From Mangrovimicrobium sediminis (GTDB lineage Bacteria > Pseudomonadota > Gammaproteobacteria > Pseudomonadales > Halieaceae): DNA of 64,000 nt. The notes beneath the pieces were generated by a model. It saw only the letters and a program-made list of their open reading frames with translations. It made no database searches and was not told where the DNA came from. Below are positions 35,895-44,191 of this stretch, one piece after another. The number at the start of each line of letters is the position of its first letter. Position 1 is the stretch's first letter. A program made the translations under genes and the position numbers. The DNA lies in assembly GCF_004745945.1 (NCBI RefSeq), contig NZ_SRLE01000004.1, forward strand, positions 281,048 to 345,047, given 5' to 3'.

Positions 35895-35974
35895 TTCGCT
35901 GTCGTAACGAGCCGCTTTGTGCCGCGGCGATTGCCACATGTTACTGCATTTCCAGTCCAAGTGAACGGTATCCC

Positions 35975-36754
35975 ATGCTCGACATCCAGCCCATTCCCGC
36001 CTTCGACGACAACTACATCTGGCTGTTCACCGACGCCGCCGGCGAGCGCGCCTGTGTCGTCGACCCCGGTGACGCGGCCCCCGTGGAACAGGCGCTGCAG
36101 GCCGCCGGCCTGCAACTGGATGCCGTGTTGATCACCCACCACCACTTCGACCATGTCGGCGGCCTGCCACAGCTGCGCGAGCGCCACGCGCCGCGCGTGT
36201 ACGGGCCGGACAACCCAGCCATCGAGGGTATCGATGTGCGCGTCGGCCAGGGCGATAGCGTCGAAGTGCTGGGCCGGACCTTCGAGGTCCTCGCCGTGCC
36301 GGGCCACACCCTGGACCATATCGCCTACTTCCATAGCGGTGACGACCCACTGGTGTTTTGCGGCGACACCCTGTTCGCCGGTGGCTGCGGGCGCATGTTC
36401 GAGGGGCAGCCGGCGCAGATGCTCGCCTCGCTGGACGCCCTGGCCGCCCTCCCCCCAGCCACACGGGTCTACTGCGCGCACGAGTACACCCTGGCCAACC
36501 TGCGCTTCGCCCGGGCGGTCGAGCCGGAGAATGAGGCATTACAGGCCCGCCAGGCCGCCGCCGAGGCCACTCGCGCGCGCCGGGCGCCCACCGTGCCTTC
36601 GACCCTTGCCGACGAACTCGCCACCAACCCGTTCCTGCGCTGTCGCGAGGCGCCCGTGATAGCCGGACTCAAGGCCGGGGAGCAACTGCAGGGCGAGGCG
36701 CCGGCGCAAGTCTTCGCCAGTGTGCGGGCCTGGAAGGACAACTTTCGCGGGTGA
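35975..36754 (+). CDS. gloB: Hydroxyacylglutathione hydrolase (glyoxalase II)
   Basis: A 259-residue metallo-beta-lactamase-fold enzyme that hydrolyses S-lactoylglutathione in methylglyoxal detoxification. IPAFDDNYIWLF is the family start. The binuclear metal site is ITHHHFDHVGG (HxHxDH), the histidine in VPGHTLDHI and the aspartate in FCGDTLFAGGCGR. YCAHEYTLANLRFA precedes the glutathione-binding C-terminal helices. It neighbours the methyltransferase divergently and mltD downstream, as in other gammaproteobacteria. Confidence 0.95.
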   Translation: MLDIQPIPAFDDNYIWLFTDAAGERACVVDPGDAAPVEQALQAAGLQLDAVLITHHHFDHVGGLPQLRERHAPRVYGPDNPAIEGIDVRVGQGDSVEVLGRTFEVLAVPGHTLDHIAYFHSGDDPLVFCGDTLFAGGCGRMFEGQPAQMLASLDALAALPPATRVYCAHEYTLANLRFARAVEPENEALQARQAAAEATRARRAPTVPSTLADELATNPFLRCREAPVIAGLKAGEQLQGEAPAQVFASVRAWKDNFRG

Positions 36755-36852
36755 CGCTTTTCCCCAGTTTTGGCTGGTATCTGGGCTGCCGATTCCGGCA
36801 ATATAGTACTGAGAATTTACTTTAAGTTTACCGATAAGGCTTTTAATTCAAT

Positions 36853-38196
36853 ATGTTACGGAACCTTTTTGCCGTAATTACTGCGTGCATTTTAGCCGCA
36901 GGTTGTACCACGACGACGGACACCGGTTCGCGTACAAGCACCCCGGCTGCCGGGCAGGAGGCACACAGCGCGACGGCGAAGGCGCAACCAGCGCGCGCGC
37001 GACCGGCCCCCACCGCCGAAGCTGTCCAGGATGACCTCTGGGTCACCCTGCGGGCGGGGCTGCGCTGGCAGGACATCGAACGGGCAGAGGTCGACCGCGA
37101 GCGCGAGCGCTACCTCGCCCAGCACAACTACTTCGACCTGGTCGGCGAACGCGCGGCCTACTACCTGAAATACATCGCCGACGAGGTGGAGCGCCGCGAC
37201 ATGCCCATGGAGGTGGCCCTGTTACCGCTGGTGGAAAGCACCCTGGACCCCTTCGCCACCTCACCCAACCACGCCGCTGGCCTGTGGCAGATCATGCCCG
37301 CCACCGGCCGCCACCTCGGCCTGCGCCAGGACTGGTGGTACGACGGCCGCCGCGACCTGCGCGACTCCACCCGCGCGGCGCTGGACTACCTCGAGGCCCT
37401 GCACCGGGATTTCGACGGCGACTGGATGCTGGCGCTGGCCGCCTACAATTCCGGCGGTGGACGGGTCGCCTCCGCACAGCGCAGCAACGCGCGGCGCGGC
37501 AAGCCCACGGATTTCTGGTCGCTCTCGCTGCCGCGGGAGACCCGCTACTACCTGCCCCGCCTGCTGGCCCTGTCGCAGATCATCGGCGATCCCGAGCGCT
37601 ACGGCGTGGAATTGCCGCCGCTGGCCAATACGCCGGCGTTCACGGTGGTCGCTACCGGCGGGCAACTGGAGCTGTCCCGCGCCGCCCTCCTCGCCGGCGT
37701 GGAACCCGCCGCCCTGCGGGCGCTCAACCCCGGGCAGTTGCGCTGGGCGACGTCACCGGACGCCGCCCAGGAGTTGCTGGTCCCGGTGGGCAGCGAGACC
37801 AGCTTCAATGCGGGTATCGCCGCACTGGACCCGGAGCAGCGGGTGCGCTGGGATCACTACCGCATTCGCCGCGGCGACAGCCTGATCCGCATCGCCCGCA
37901 AGTTCGATACCGAGGTCGCCCTGCTGCGCGAGGTCAACAGCATCCGCGGCAACCTGATCCGCGCCGGCGACACGCTGATGATCCCCTCCGGCGGCGACTG
38001 GTCCGGCAGCCTGGCCATGACCGCCAACGGCAAGGCCCAGAAGCGGGGTTACAAGGTGCGACGCGGCGATTCCCTGTACCGCATCGCCGGCCGCTTCAAG
38101 GTATCCATCGACGACATCATCGCCTGGAATTCCCTCGACCCCGAGGATTACCTGCGTCCGGGCCAGCAGCTGACCCTGTACGTCGGCGGCATGTGA
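36853..38196 (+). CDS. mltD: Membrane-bound lytic murein transglycosylase D
   Basis: A 447-residue lipoprotein that cleaves peptidoglycan glycan strands. The lipobox LAAGC puts the lipidated Cys at residue 18. The SLT domain spans about 100-240, with the catalytic Glu128 in LLPLVESTLDP, then AGLWQIMPATGRHLGL and ALAAYNSGGGRV. Two LysM modules close the protein: HYRIRRGDSLIRIARKF and YKVRRGDSLYRIAGRF. The gene follows gloB by 98 bp of AT-rich promoter-like DNA and converges on the ABC permease gene with only 10 bp between. Confidence 0.93.
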   Translation: MLRNLFAVITACILAAGCTTTTDTGSRTSTPAAGQEAHSATAKAQPARARPAPTAEAVQDDLWVTLRAGLRWQDIERAEVDRERERYLAQHNYFDLVGERAAYYLKYIADEVERRDMPMEVALLPLVESTLDPFATSPNHAAGLWQIMPATGRHLGLRQDWWYDGRRDLRDSTRAALDYLEALHRDFDGDWMLALAAYNSGGGRVASAQRSNARRGKPTDFWSLSLPRETRYYLPRLLALSQIIGDPERYGVELPPLANTPAFTVVATGGQLELSRAALLAGVEPAALRALNPGQLRWATSPDAAQELLVPVGSETSFNAGIAALDPEQRVRWDHYRIRRGDSLIRIARKFDTEVALLREVNSIRGNLIRAGDTLMIPSGGDWSGSLAMTANGKAQKRGYKVRRGDSLYRIAGRFKVSIDDIIAWNSLDPEDYLRPGQQLTLYVGGM

Positions 38197-38206
38197 GCCG
38201 TCGGCT

Positions 38207-39400
38207 CTACAGTTCGTGCAGGGAGCGCACCGGGGAAACCGCCGCCGCCTGCAGCGCCGGGTAGCTGCCGAAGACGATCCCGACCAGCAGTGATACCGCG
38301 AACCCGGCGGCGCCCGCGGCCAGGCTGAACTGCGTTTGCCAGTCGCTCACCCAGCCCAGCAGCATCGCAGACAATGCCCCAAGAATGATGCCGGCGAGTC
38401 CACCGGCCACTGCAATCACCATGGCCTCGCTGACGAACTGCGCGATGATGTCCGCACGCGTAGCGCCCAGGGCCCGCCGCAGGCCGATTTCGGCGCGGCG
38501 CGACAACACGTTGAGCATCATGTTATTCATGATGCCGGTGCCACCGACCACCAACAGCACGAAGGTCGCCCCCAGCAAAAGGTACTGGAACACCTGTTGC
38601 AAGCGGTGCTTCTGGCGCAACACTTCCACCGGCACCACCACGCGAATCTCACCCTCGGCACGCTGTCGCTCCACGATGCGCCGCAGGCTGTCGAGACCGG
38701 CGCCGAGATGGGCCTCATCGGAAAACCGCACGGTGATCTCGTCCAGTGCGTAGGCGCTGCCACTTCCGACGATTGTCGTGACCGGCAGATACAGCAGGTA
38801 ATCGCTGGCGGAAACGCCGACGCCTTCCAGGTCTGGCAGGCGGGTGCGATTGTCCGCCAATACGCCGACCACCCGGCACCAGCTCGCGCCGTACTGCACC
38901 ACCTGGCCGAGGACCTGGCGGCGCGGGAACAGCGCCCGACCGAGGCGAGCGCCAACCACGCAGACCGGCGAGCGGTGCACCACGTCGTAGGGTGTGACGA
39001 AGCGCCCACTGTGCAGGCGCAGGCTGAACATGGATGCATACTGGCTGTCGACGCCGACCAGCCGCGCGCGCCCGGGATGAGACTCCCCCGCACCGACCTC
39101 GGCCTGGCGATAGGCCACGCCGGTGGATTGCTCCACCAGTTCAGGCAACAGGGCGCCGATGCGCGCCAGCCGTGCTGCATCCAGTGCGCCGTGGTTGTCC
39201 GCCTGCAGGATCACGGTGCCGCTGCCCAGCGCACCGAGCGCCGAGCGCATTTCCTGCTGCGCTCCGGCGCCGACTGCGAGCACCAGGACCAGCCCGCCCA
39301 CGCCGCTCACCACACCCAGCACGCTAAGCAGGGCCTGGGTGGCGCGGGTGCGCCAGAGCTTCCAGGCCCACACCCATACCTGGAGTTCAGGCAAGCGCAC
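38207..39400 (-). CDS. MacB/FtsX-type ABC transporter permease
   Basis: A 397-residue permease with the MacB-like layout: helix 1 near residues 15-35 (TQALLSVLGVVSGVGGLVLV), a large periplasmic domain, then three helices at the C-terminus, with ILGALSAMLLGW and SYPALQAAAVSPVRSLHEL at the end. NVLSRRAEIGLRRALGATRADI is the cytoplasmic coupling region of this family. I start at GTG 39400, with GGGAG upstream, giving a 14-bp overlap with the ATPase gene. Last gene of the protease/export operon; it would use ATP-driven conformational change to push substrate from the periplasm through the adaptor and TolC. Confidence 0.88.
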   Translation of the reverse strand: MRLPELQVWVWAWKLWRTRATQALLSVLGVVSGVGGLVLVLAVGAGAQQEMRSALGALGSGTVILQADNHGALDAARLARIGALLPELVEQSTGVAYRQAEVGAGESHPGRARLVGVDSQYASMFSLRLHSGRFVTPYDVVHRSPVCVVGARLGRALFPRRQVLGQVVQYGASWCRVVGVLADNRTRLPDLEGVGVSASDYLLYLPVTTIVGSGSAYALDEITVRFSDEAHLGAGLDSLRRIVERQRAEGEIRVVVPVEVLRQKHRLQQVFQYLLLGATFVLLVVGGTGIMNNMMLNVLSRRAEIGLRRALGATRADIIAQFVSEAMVIAVAGGLAGIILGALSAMLLGWVSDWQTQFSLAAGAAGFAVSLLVGIVFGSYPALQAAAVSPVRSLHEL

Positions 39401-40070
39401 CGTTTCGCTCCCGCAACTCACCCGCGGCCAGGTCGATGACCCGGTCGGCAAAACCCGCCGCCTGCTCGTCGTGGGTGACCATCACCACGGTGATGCCCGA
39501 GTCCGCCAACTCGCGCAGCCGGGTCAGCAGCAGACGGGAGTTCTCGGTATCCAGGTTGCCGGTGGGCTCGTCCGCCAGCACCAGGCAAGGCCGGTTGAAC
39601 AGGGCCCGGGCCACTGCGGCGCGCTGGCGCTCGCCCCCGGACAGCGCCGCCGGCCGGTGGTGCAGGCGATGACCAAGGCCGACATCCTCCAGCAGTTGCC
39701 CGGCACGGGCATAGCACGCGCGCATGTCGCTATCGCGGCCGTAAAAGCCGGGCAGTGCGACATTCTCGCGCAGGTCGAGGTAATCGACAAAGTGGCTACT
39801 CTGGAACACGAAACCGATCTTGCGATTGCGCACCGCCGCCAGGGCCTCCTCCGGCAGGCCGGAGACCTCGATGCCCTCCAGCCAGTAGCGCCCCGCGCTC
39901 GGCCGATCCAGGCAGCCGAGCAGGTGCAGCAGGGTCGACTTGCCCTCCCCGGACGGTCCCATGAGCGAGACGAACTGCCCCCGGGGCACGTCCAGGGCGA
40001 GGTCGCTAAACACCTCGACCGGGCGCTCCGGGTGCGGGTAACGCTTGCCCAGCCCCTCAATCCGCAACAT
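39387..40070 (-). CDS. ABC transporter ATP-binding protein (MacB/LolD type)
   Basis: A 227-residue nucleotide-binding subunit. Walker A is GPSGEGKSTLLHLLG, the Q-loop lies in IGFVFQSSHFVDYL, the signature is LSGGERQRAAVARAL, Walker B is CLVLADEPTGNLD, and the switch His is in VVMVTHDEQAA. It powers the adjacent permease. Its start overlaps the adaptor gene's end by 14 bp and its end overlaps the permease start by 14 bp, so the three are made in balanced amounts. Confidence 0.93.
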   Translation of the reverse strand: MLRIEGLGKRYPHPERPVEVFSDLALDVPRGQFVSLMGPSGEGKSTLLHLLGCLDRPSAGRYWLEGIEVSGLPEEALAAVRNRKIGFVFQSSHFVDYLDLRENVALPGFYGRDSDMRACYARAGQLLEDVGLGHRLHHRPAALSGGERQRAAVARALFNRPCLVLADEPTGNLDTENSRLLLTRLRELADSGITVVMVTHDEQAAGFADRVIDLAAGELRERNGALA

Positions 40071-41520
40071 CGAAATTATCCGGGTACACCAGCATCACCT
40101 CCTGCCCCGCCGCCAGGCCCTCCTCGACCACCACCTGCTCGCCATCGCTCAGGCCCAGGCGCACCGGGACCCGCAGTGGGTCGCCGTCGCGCCACAGGAA
40201 CACCACGCCCTGATTCTGCTGGTAAAACACGGACTCGACCGGGATCAGCGTGGCACTGTCCAGGCTCTGCACGAGAATCGAGGCGCGCGCAGACATTCCG
40301 GGCCGCAGCCGCGGGTCCACTTCTTCCAGGCGGATGCGCACGGAGAACTGCCGTTCCTGGGCCTCCGCCGACTGCGCCGCGAGCATGCCTACCGTGTCCA
40401 CGGCGCCGCGCAGTTCAAGGTCCGGCCACGCCGCCGGGTAGACCGCGGCTACTTGCCCGGGACGCAGCTTGCCCACCTCCGACTCGCCGACGGTAACCCT
40501 GGCAACCAGCGAGGACAGGTCCGGGATAACCGCGAACCCCTGTCGGTTCCACAGCGAATCACCGACCTGGACCTTGCGCTTCTCGCCCTGCATCGACACG
40601 GTCTTGTACAGCAACAGGCCGGAGACCGGGGCGCGCAGCTCCGTTTGTTCGAGATAGCCGGCGGTGCGCTCGCGCTCCAGTTGCAGCAGCTCGATTCGGT
40701 TTTCGATCTGCGCCGCGGCCGCCTCCAGCTTGCGCCGGTTCTCCCGGTAGGCCTGCTGGTAGACCTCGACCTCGCGCTGGCTGTTGCGCCACTGCATCTC
40801 TGCCTGGCGCCGCTCGGACGGCAGGGTCACCTCGTTCAGCACCTGGAGCTGGTGTTGCGCCAGCCGCTGCGCCGCAAGCGCGTCGCGCTGCTGCAGTTCG
40901 GCCTCGTCGAGGGTCTTCTGCGGCGTGAGCCCGCGCTCGAACAGTTCGCGCTCGGTGGCCAGCAACTGCGCGGCCCGCTCACTTTCGGCCTGTGCCCGTC
41001 GCGCCTCTTTTTCGGCCTGGGCGATGCGGATCGGGATGCTCGCCTGGTCGAGACTCTCCAGGCGCAGGCGCGCCACTTCGATATCGTGCTCCAGCTGCGC
41101 GGCGCGGTCGCCGGCGCCGTTTTCATGCAGCGCGAGGTCGGCCTGTGCCTGCTGCAACTTGATCTGTTGTTCGCGGATCTCATGGTCGATGTTTTCCAGT
41201 TCTTCGCGGAAGGTCGTGGGATCGAAACGCGCGACCACATCCCCGGCCTGGACCAGCTCGCCCTCGGGCACCAGGAACACCGCCTTGGCGCGGTTGCTGG
41301 GCAGGTCGGAGGACAGTAGCACGGACTGGGCGGCGTCGAGCTCGGCGCCGGCCAGGACGCGCGCCTCGAACGGCGCCTGCCGGACGCTGGCCACCGGTTC
41401 AAACAATACCTGCATGGGCGCTGCGCTATTGCCTGAACACTGGCGCAGCCCCACTGCGACCAGCACCAGCGCGATGGCAGCGCTGCCGAGGGTCAGGGTG
41501 CGTCGCCGCGCGCCGATCAC
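40057..41520 (-). CDS. HlyD/MacA-like periplasmic adaptor of the exporter
   Basis: A 487-residue membrane-fusion protein. An N-terminal anchor helix (residues 8-26) precedes a split lipoyl/barrel-sandwich domain (FLVPEGELVQAGDVVARFDP and YLEQTELRAPVSGLLLYK), with a long coiled-coil hairpin of about 200 residues between them. The beta-barrel and C-terminal domains contain SARASILVQSLDSATLIP. It bridges the MacB-type permease and the TolC homologue. GTG 41520 directly follows the TolC stop. The very long coiled coil resembles HlyD more than MacA. Confidence 0.88.
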   Translation of the reverse strand: MIGARRRTLTLGSAAIALVLVAVGLRQCSGNSAAPMQVLFEPVASVRQAPFEARVLAGAELDAAQSVLLSSDLPSNRAKAVFLVPEGELVQAGDVVARFDPTTFREELENIDHEIREQQIKLQQAQADLALHENGAGDRAAQLEHDIEVARLRLESLDQASIPIRIAQAEKEARRAQAESERAAQLLATERELFERGLTPQKTLDEAELQQRDALAAQRLAQHQLQVLNEVTLPSERRQAEMQWRNSQREVEVYQQAYRENRRKLEAAAAQIENRIELLQLERERTAGYLEQTELRAPVSGLLLYKTVSMQGEKRKVQVGDSLWNRQGFAVIPDLSSLVARVTVGESEVGKLRPGQVAAVYPAAWPDLELRGAVDTVGMLAAQSAEAQERQFSVRIRLEEVDPRLRPGMSARASILVQSLDSATLIPVESVFYQQNQGVVFLWRDGDPLRVPVRLGLSDGEQVVVEEGLAAGQEVMLVYPDNFDVAD

Positions 41521-41522
41521 AC

Positions 41523-42986
41523 TCAGTACCGCAGCACGCCGGCGGCCAGGGCCAGCGACTGTTCTGCCAGCAGGTAGTCCACCCTTGCCGACAATATCCG
41601 GTGGTTGGCCTGGCTAACCTGGTGGTGGCTCTGGAACAGTTCGAGCTCGGTGACTTCGCCGCGCTGGTAGAGCACCTCCGCCTGCTCGTGCTTCTGCTCC
41701 GCCACGGCGAGAAACTGCTGCAGGTAATCCAGGAAGCTGTGGGCGCGCTGGGCCTTGTGGTAAGCCTTGCGCACTTCGGCCACCAGCGAGCGCTGCAGGT
41801 AGTCGTATTCGCGCTGTAGTGCGGCGCGCTGCAGTTGCAGCTGGCGCTGGCGGATGCGCACTTCCGAATTCTGCAGGTCGGTGTCCATGCGCAGGCCGAC
41901 ACCGAAGCGCTGGTCGTCGACGCTGAAGCTATCCTCCAGCCCGTCGCCCTCCCCGACCAGCGAGTAATGCAGGCTGACCTCCAGCGGAGGAATCACGCCG
42001 ACCCGGGTGGACTCGATGCGCCGGCCCAGCATCAGCAGTTCTTCCTTCTTCGCCTGCACCTCGGCGCGCCGGGTCAGGGCACCGGTTTCGAGTTCCGCCA
42101 GCGGCTGCGCCACCAGCGGCTCCGGCACTTCGCCCAGCACCTCCCCATCGATGGACAGCTCGCGGTGCGGATCCATACCCAGCAACAGGCGGAAGCTGTC
42201 CTCCTGGCTGCTGCGCTCCAGGGCCGCCTGGTCCTGGGCCTGGCGGGCGTCGATCGTGTTCAGTTGCGCCTCGGACAACTCCAGTGCGGAGACTTCGCCA
42301 TTGCGCTGCCGCACCCGCTGCCGCGCGAGGAAAGTCTCGGCGATCGCATACTCCTCCGCAGTGAGCAGTTCCGCCTGCATGCTCATGGCCAGGCGCAGGT
42401 AGGCAGCCACCACCTGGTTGGCGAGTTCGTCGCGGCCGATCTGGGCCAGGCGGCGGCTGCGGGCGGCGTTGATTTCCGCCTGGAAAATAGCCAGGCGCTG
42501 GCTGTCCAGCGGATTGCGGAAAAACGGCAGCGTGTAGCTGAGCCGCCATTCGGAGAGCGTGTTGTCACCGAAGGTCGAGTTATAGAAACCGAGGCCGTAG
42601 CGGGAACCGGACTCGTTGCGCTTGTCCATGAACAGGCTGTAGCTGCTGCCCACCTCGGCACCGAGGCGCGCATCGCTGGACAGGGAGGAGCCGAAGTGGG
42701 TTTTGTAGACGGTCTGCGCCGCCTCGTAGTCGAGGTCACTGGCGGCCACCTGGTCGACGAGGTTGAGGTAGCGGTGATTGGCGCGCAGGGCGAAGGCGAC
42801 GGCGTCGTCGAGCGACAACTCGAGTGCAGACCCGCGGGTGACAGGCGCGGCGAGCGCACTCGCGATGCCGTTATCGAATGCACGATTGCCGACACCCTCG
42901 CCGCCGCCCTCTCGCGCACCGGCACTGGCCCCGGCGCTGACCAGCAGCGCCAGCGACAGCGCGCTACAAAACCTCTCCACCACCAC
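41523..42986 (-). CDS. TolC-family outer-membrane efflux protein
   Basis: A 487-residue outer-membrane channel with a signal peptide (ALSLALLVSAGASAGA) and two OEP repeats of long helices and strands. LSLDDAVAFALRANHRYLNLVDQV opens the first repeat and ALTRRAEVQAKKEELLMLGRRIESTR the second. The start is one of three consecutive GTG codons at 42986 and is uncertain by a few residues. It supplies the exit duct for the adaptor and ABC pump encoded just downstream. It follows the Ig-like protein gene by 60 bp. Confidence 0.88.
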   Translation of the reverse strand: MVVERFCSALSLALLVSAGASAGAREGGGEGVGNRAFDNGIASALAAPVTRGSALELSLDDAVAFALRANHRYLNLVDQVAASDLDYEAAQTVYKTHFGSSLSSDARLGAEVGSSYSLFMDKRNESGSRYGLGFYNSTFGDNTLSEWRLSYTLPFFRNPLDSQRLAIFQAEINAARSRRLAQIGRDELANQVVAAYLRLAMSMQAELLTAEEYAIAETFLARQRVRQRNGEVSALELSEAQLNTIDARQAQDQAALERSSQEDSFRLLLGMDPHRELSIDGEVLGEVPEPLVAQPLAELETGALTRRAEVQAKKEELLMLGRRIESTRVGVIPPLEVSLHYSLVGEGDGLEDSFSVDDQRFGVGLRMDTDLQNSEVRIRQRQLQLQRAALQREYDYLQRSLVAEVRKAYHKAQRAHSFLDYLQQFLAVAEQKHEQAEVLYQRGEVTELELFQSHHQVSQANHRILSARVDYLLAEQSLALAAGVLRY

Positions 42987-43046
42987 CTTAGCAATACCGC
43001 CGACGGCTCTCCCCGGTGCGAAACGAGCTGCGGGTGCTGCGCGGCC

Positions 43047-44150
43047 TCACGGGTCCTGTACGGTCAGTTCGATGGTGACCGTTACGGTACCGGTGTCCAT
43101 ACCCGGGTCATCCAGCGCGTTGGACCAGACCGCGATCTCCCCCATGTTGGTGCCCATCACAAAGCCGCTGCAGGGGAAATCCAGTGGGATCTCCACCGTT
43201 TCTCCCGGCGCCAGGGTGCCCGAGGAGGCGCCCACGGTGACGAAATCCGGGGAATCCGGGATGCTCCACTCCAGCGGGGCGCCACCGGTATTGGAGATGC
43301 GCAGCGGACCATAGGGGTCCGGGCAGGGGCTCACCGACACGGTGTGGATCTTGGTGTAGCTGCTCGGGCCATCGTTGGCCAGCGCCGGCGGTTCGGTCGG
43401 CGCGGCATCAGTGGTGACCGACAGGCTGACGCTCTGGGTGCCCGCATCGCCGGCATCGATAGTTACGCTGTGGGTTTCGGTGCCGGGCTGGTCAGTGGCC
43501 GGGGTGCAGTCGAAATCGAAGTCGAGGGAGTCCTGGCTGCCCTGGGCGAGCGTTCCGCCGCCATCCGGGTAGCTGAAGTTCTCCACCGTCGAGGCGGCGG
43601 GCGTGACCGTGTAATCCAGGCTGGACTCGCCGGTATTGCCGACAGTCACGCTGCCCAGGTCCAGTGGACAGGGGTCGCCGACAGTGCGTGTGGCACTCAG
43701 GCTGAGGGGGTCCACGCTGAGCATGGCCGGCCCCGGGGTGGTGGGCGGCGGGTCCGGGTCCGGCTCGGTCGGCGTACCGCCCCCGCCGTTGCCGCCGTCG
43801 TCATCGCTCAGGGCAATCGCGGCGCCGATACCCGCGGCCACACCGACCCCGATCAGCACCTTGGTCGTGGTGGACATCCCGGTCGTGACTTCAAACGAGT
43901 AGCCGTCACTGATGATCGTGCCGGGTGGCAGTTCATCGACCTTGCTGCCATCGAGCCAGAAGAGGATGCCGTCGTCGTCGGTCTCGGCTTCCTTCGGCTC
44001 CTGTCCGGGCAGGGTGATGGTGACGGTCTTGTGCACCACCGGCTGTCCACCCGGGTCGAGCACGGTGACGATGGCCTGGGCCGCCGGCGCCAGGGCCAGG
44101 CACAATGCCAGCAGGCAGCTGGTCAGAACTCTGTGTGGGTATCGCTGCAT
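43047..44150 (-). CDS. Secreted two-repeat Ig-like protein, no known family
   Basis: A 367-residue protein, signal peptide residues 1-26 (ALAPAAQA-I). A small beta domain (VTVLDPGGQPVVHKTVTITL) is followed by a hydrophobic glycine/alanine stretch (VLIGVGVAAGIGAAIALSDDD, residues about 97-117) that could span a membrane. Next come a Gly- and Pro/Asp-rich linker and two similar repeats of about 110 residues. Each repeat pairs a cysteine (DPCPLDLGSVTVGNTG, SPCPDPYGPLRISNTG) with a later one (FDFDCTPATD, LDFPCSGFV), a pattern like choice-of-anchor or ASPM-type Ig folds. The ribosome site is AGGGGA. Encoded between the subtilase and TolC, it may be an exported or envelope partner of the system. 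Confidence 0.75.
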   Translation of the reverse strand: MQRYPHRVLTSCLLALCLALAPAAQAIVTVLDPGGQPVVHKTVTITLPGQEPKEAETDDDGILFWLDGSKVDELPPGTIISDGYSFEVTTGMSTTTKVLIGVGVAAGIGAAIALSDDDGGNGGGGTPTEPDPDPPPTTPGPAMLSVDPLSLSATRTVGDPCPLDLGSVTVGNTGESSLDYTVTPAASTVENFSYPDGGGTLAQGSQDSLDFDFDCTPATDQPGTETHSVTIDAGDAGTQSVSLSVTTDAAPTEPPALANDGPSSYTKIHTVSVSPCPDPYGPLRISNTGGAPLEWSIPDSPDFVTVGASSGTLAPGETVEIPLDFPCSGFVMGTNMGEIAVWSNALDDPGMDTGTVTVTIELTVQDP

Positions 44151-44191
44151 GTGGTTTCCCCTGTTTTATGTGCGTTCCGCCCCGGCTTGAC

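Noticed and set aside
33930..38196. dnaQ-rnhA-methyltransferase-gloB-mltD as an unusual cluster
   Set aside because: This order is conserved across many gammaproteobacteria.
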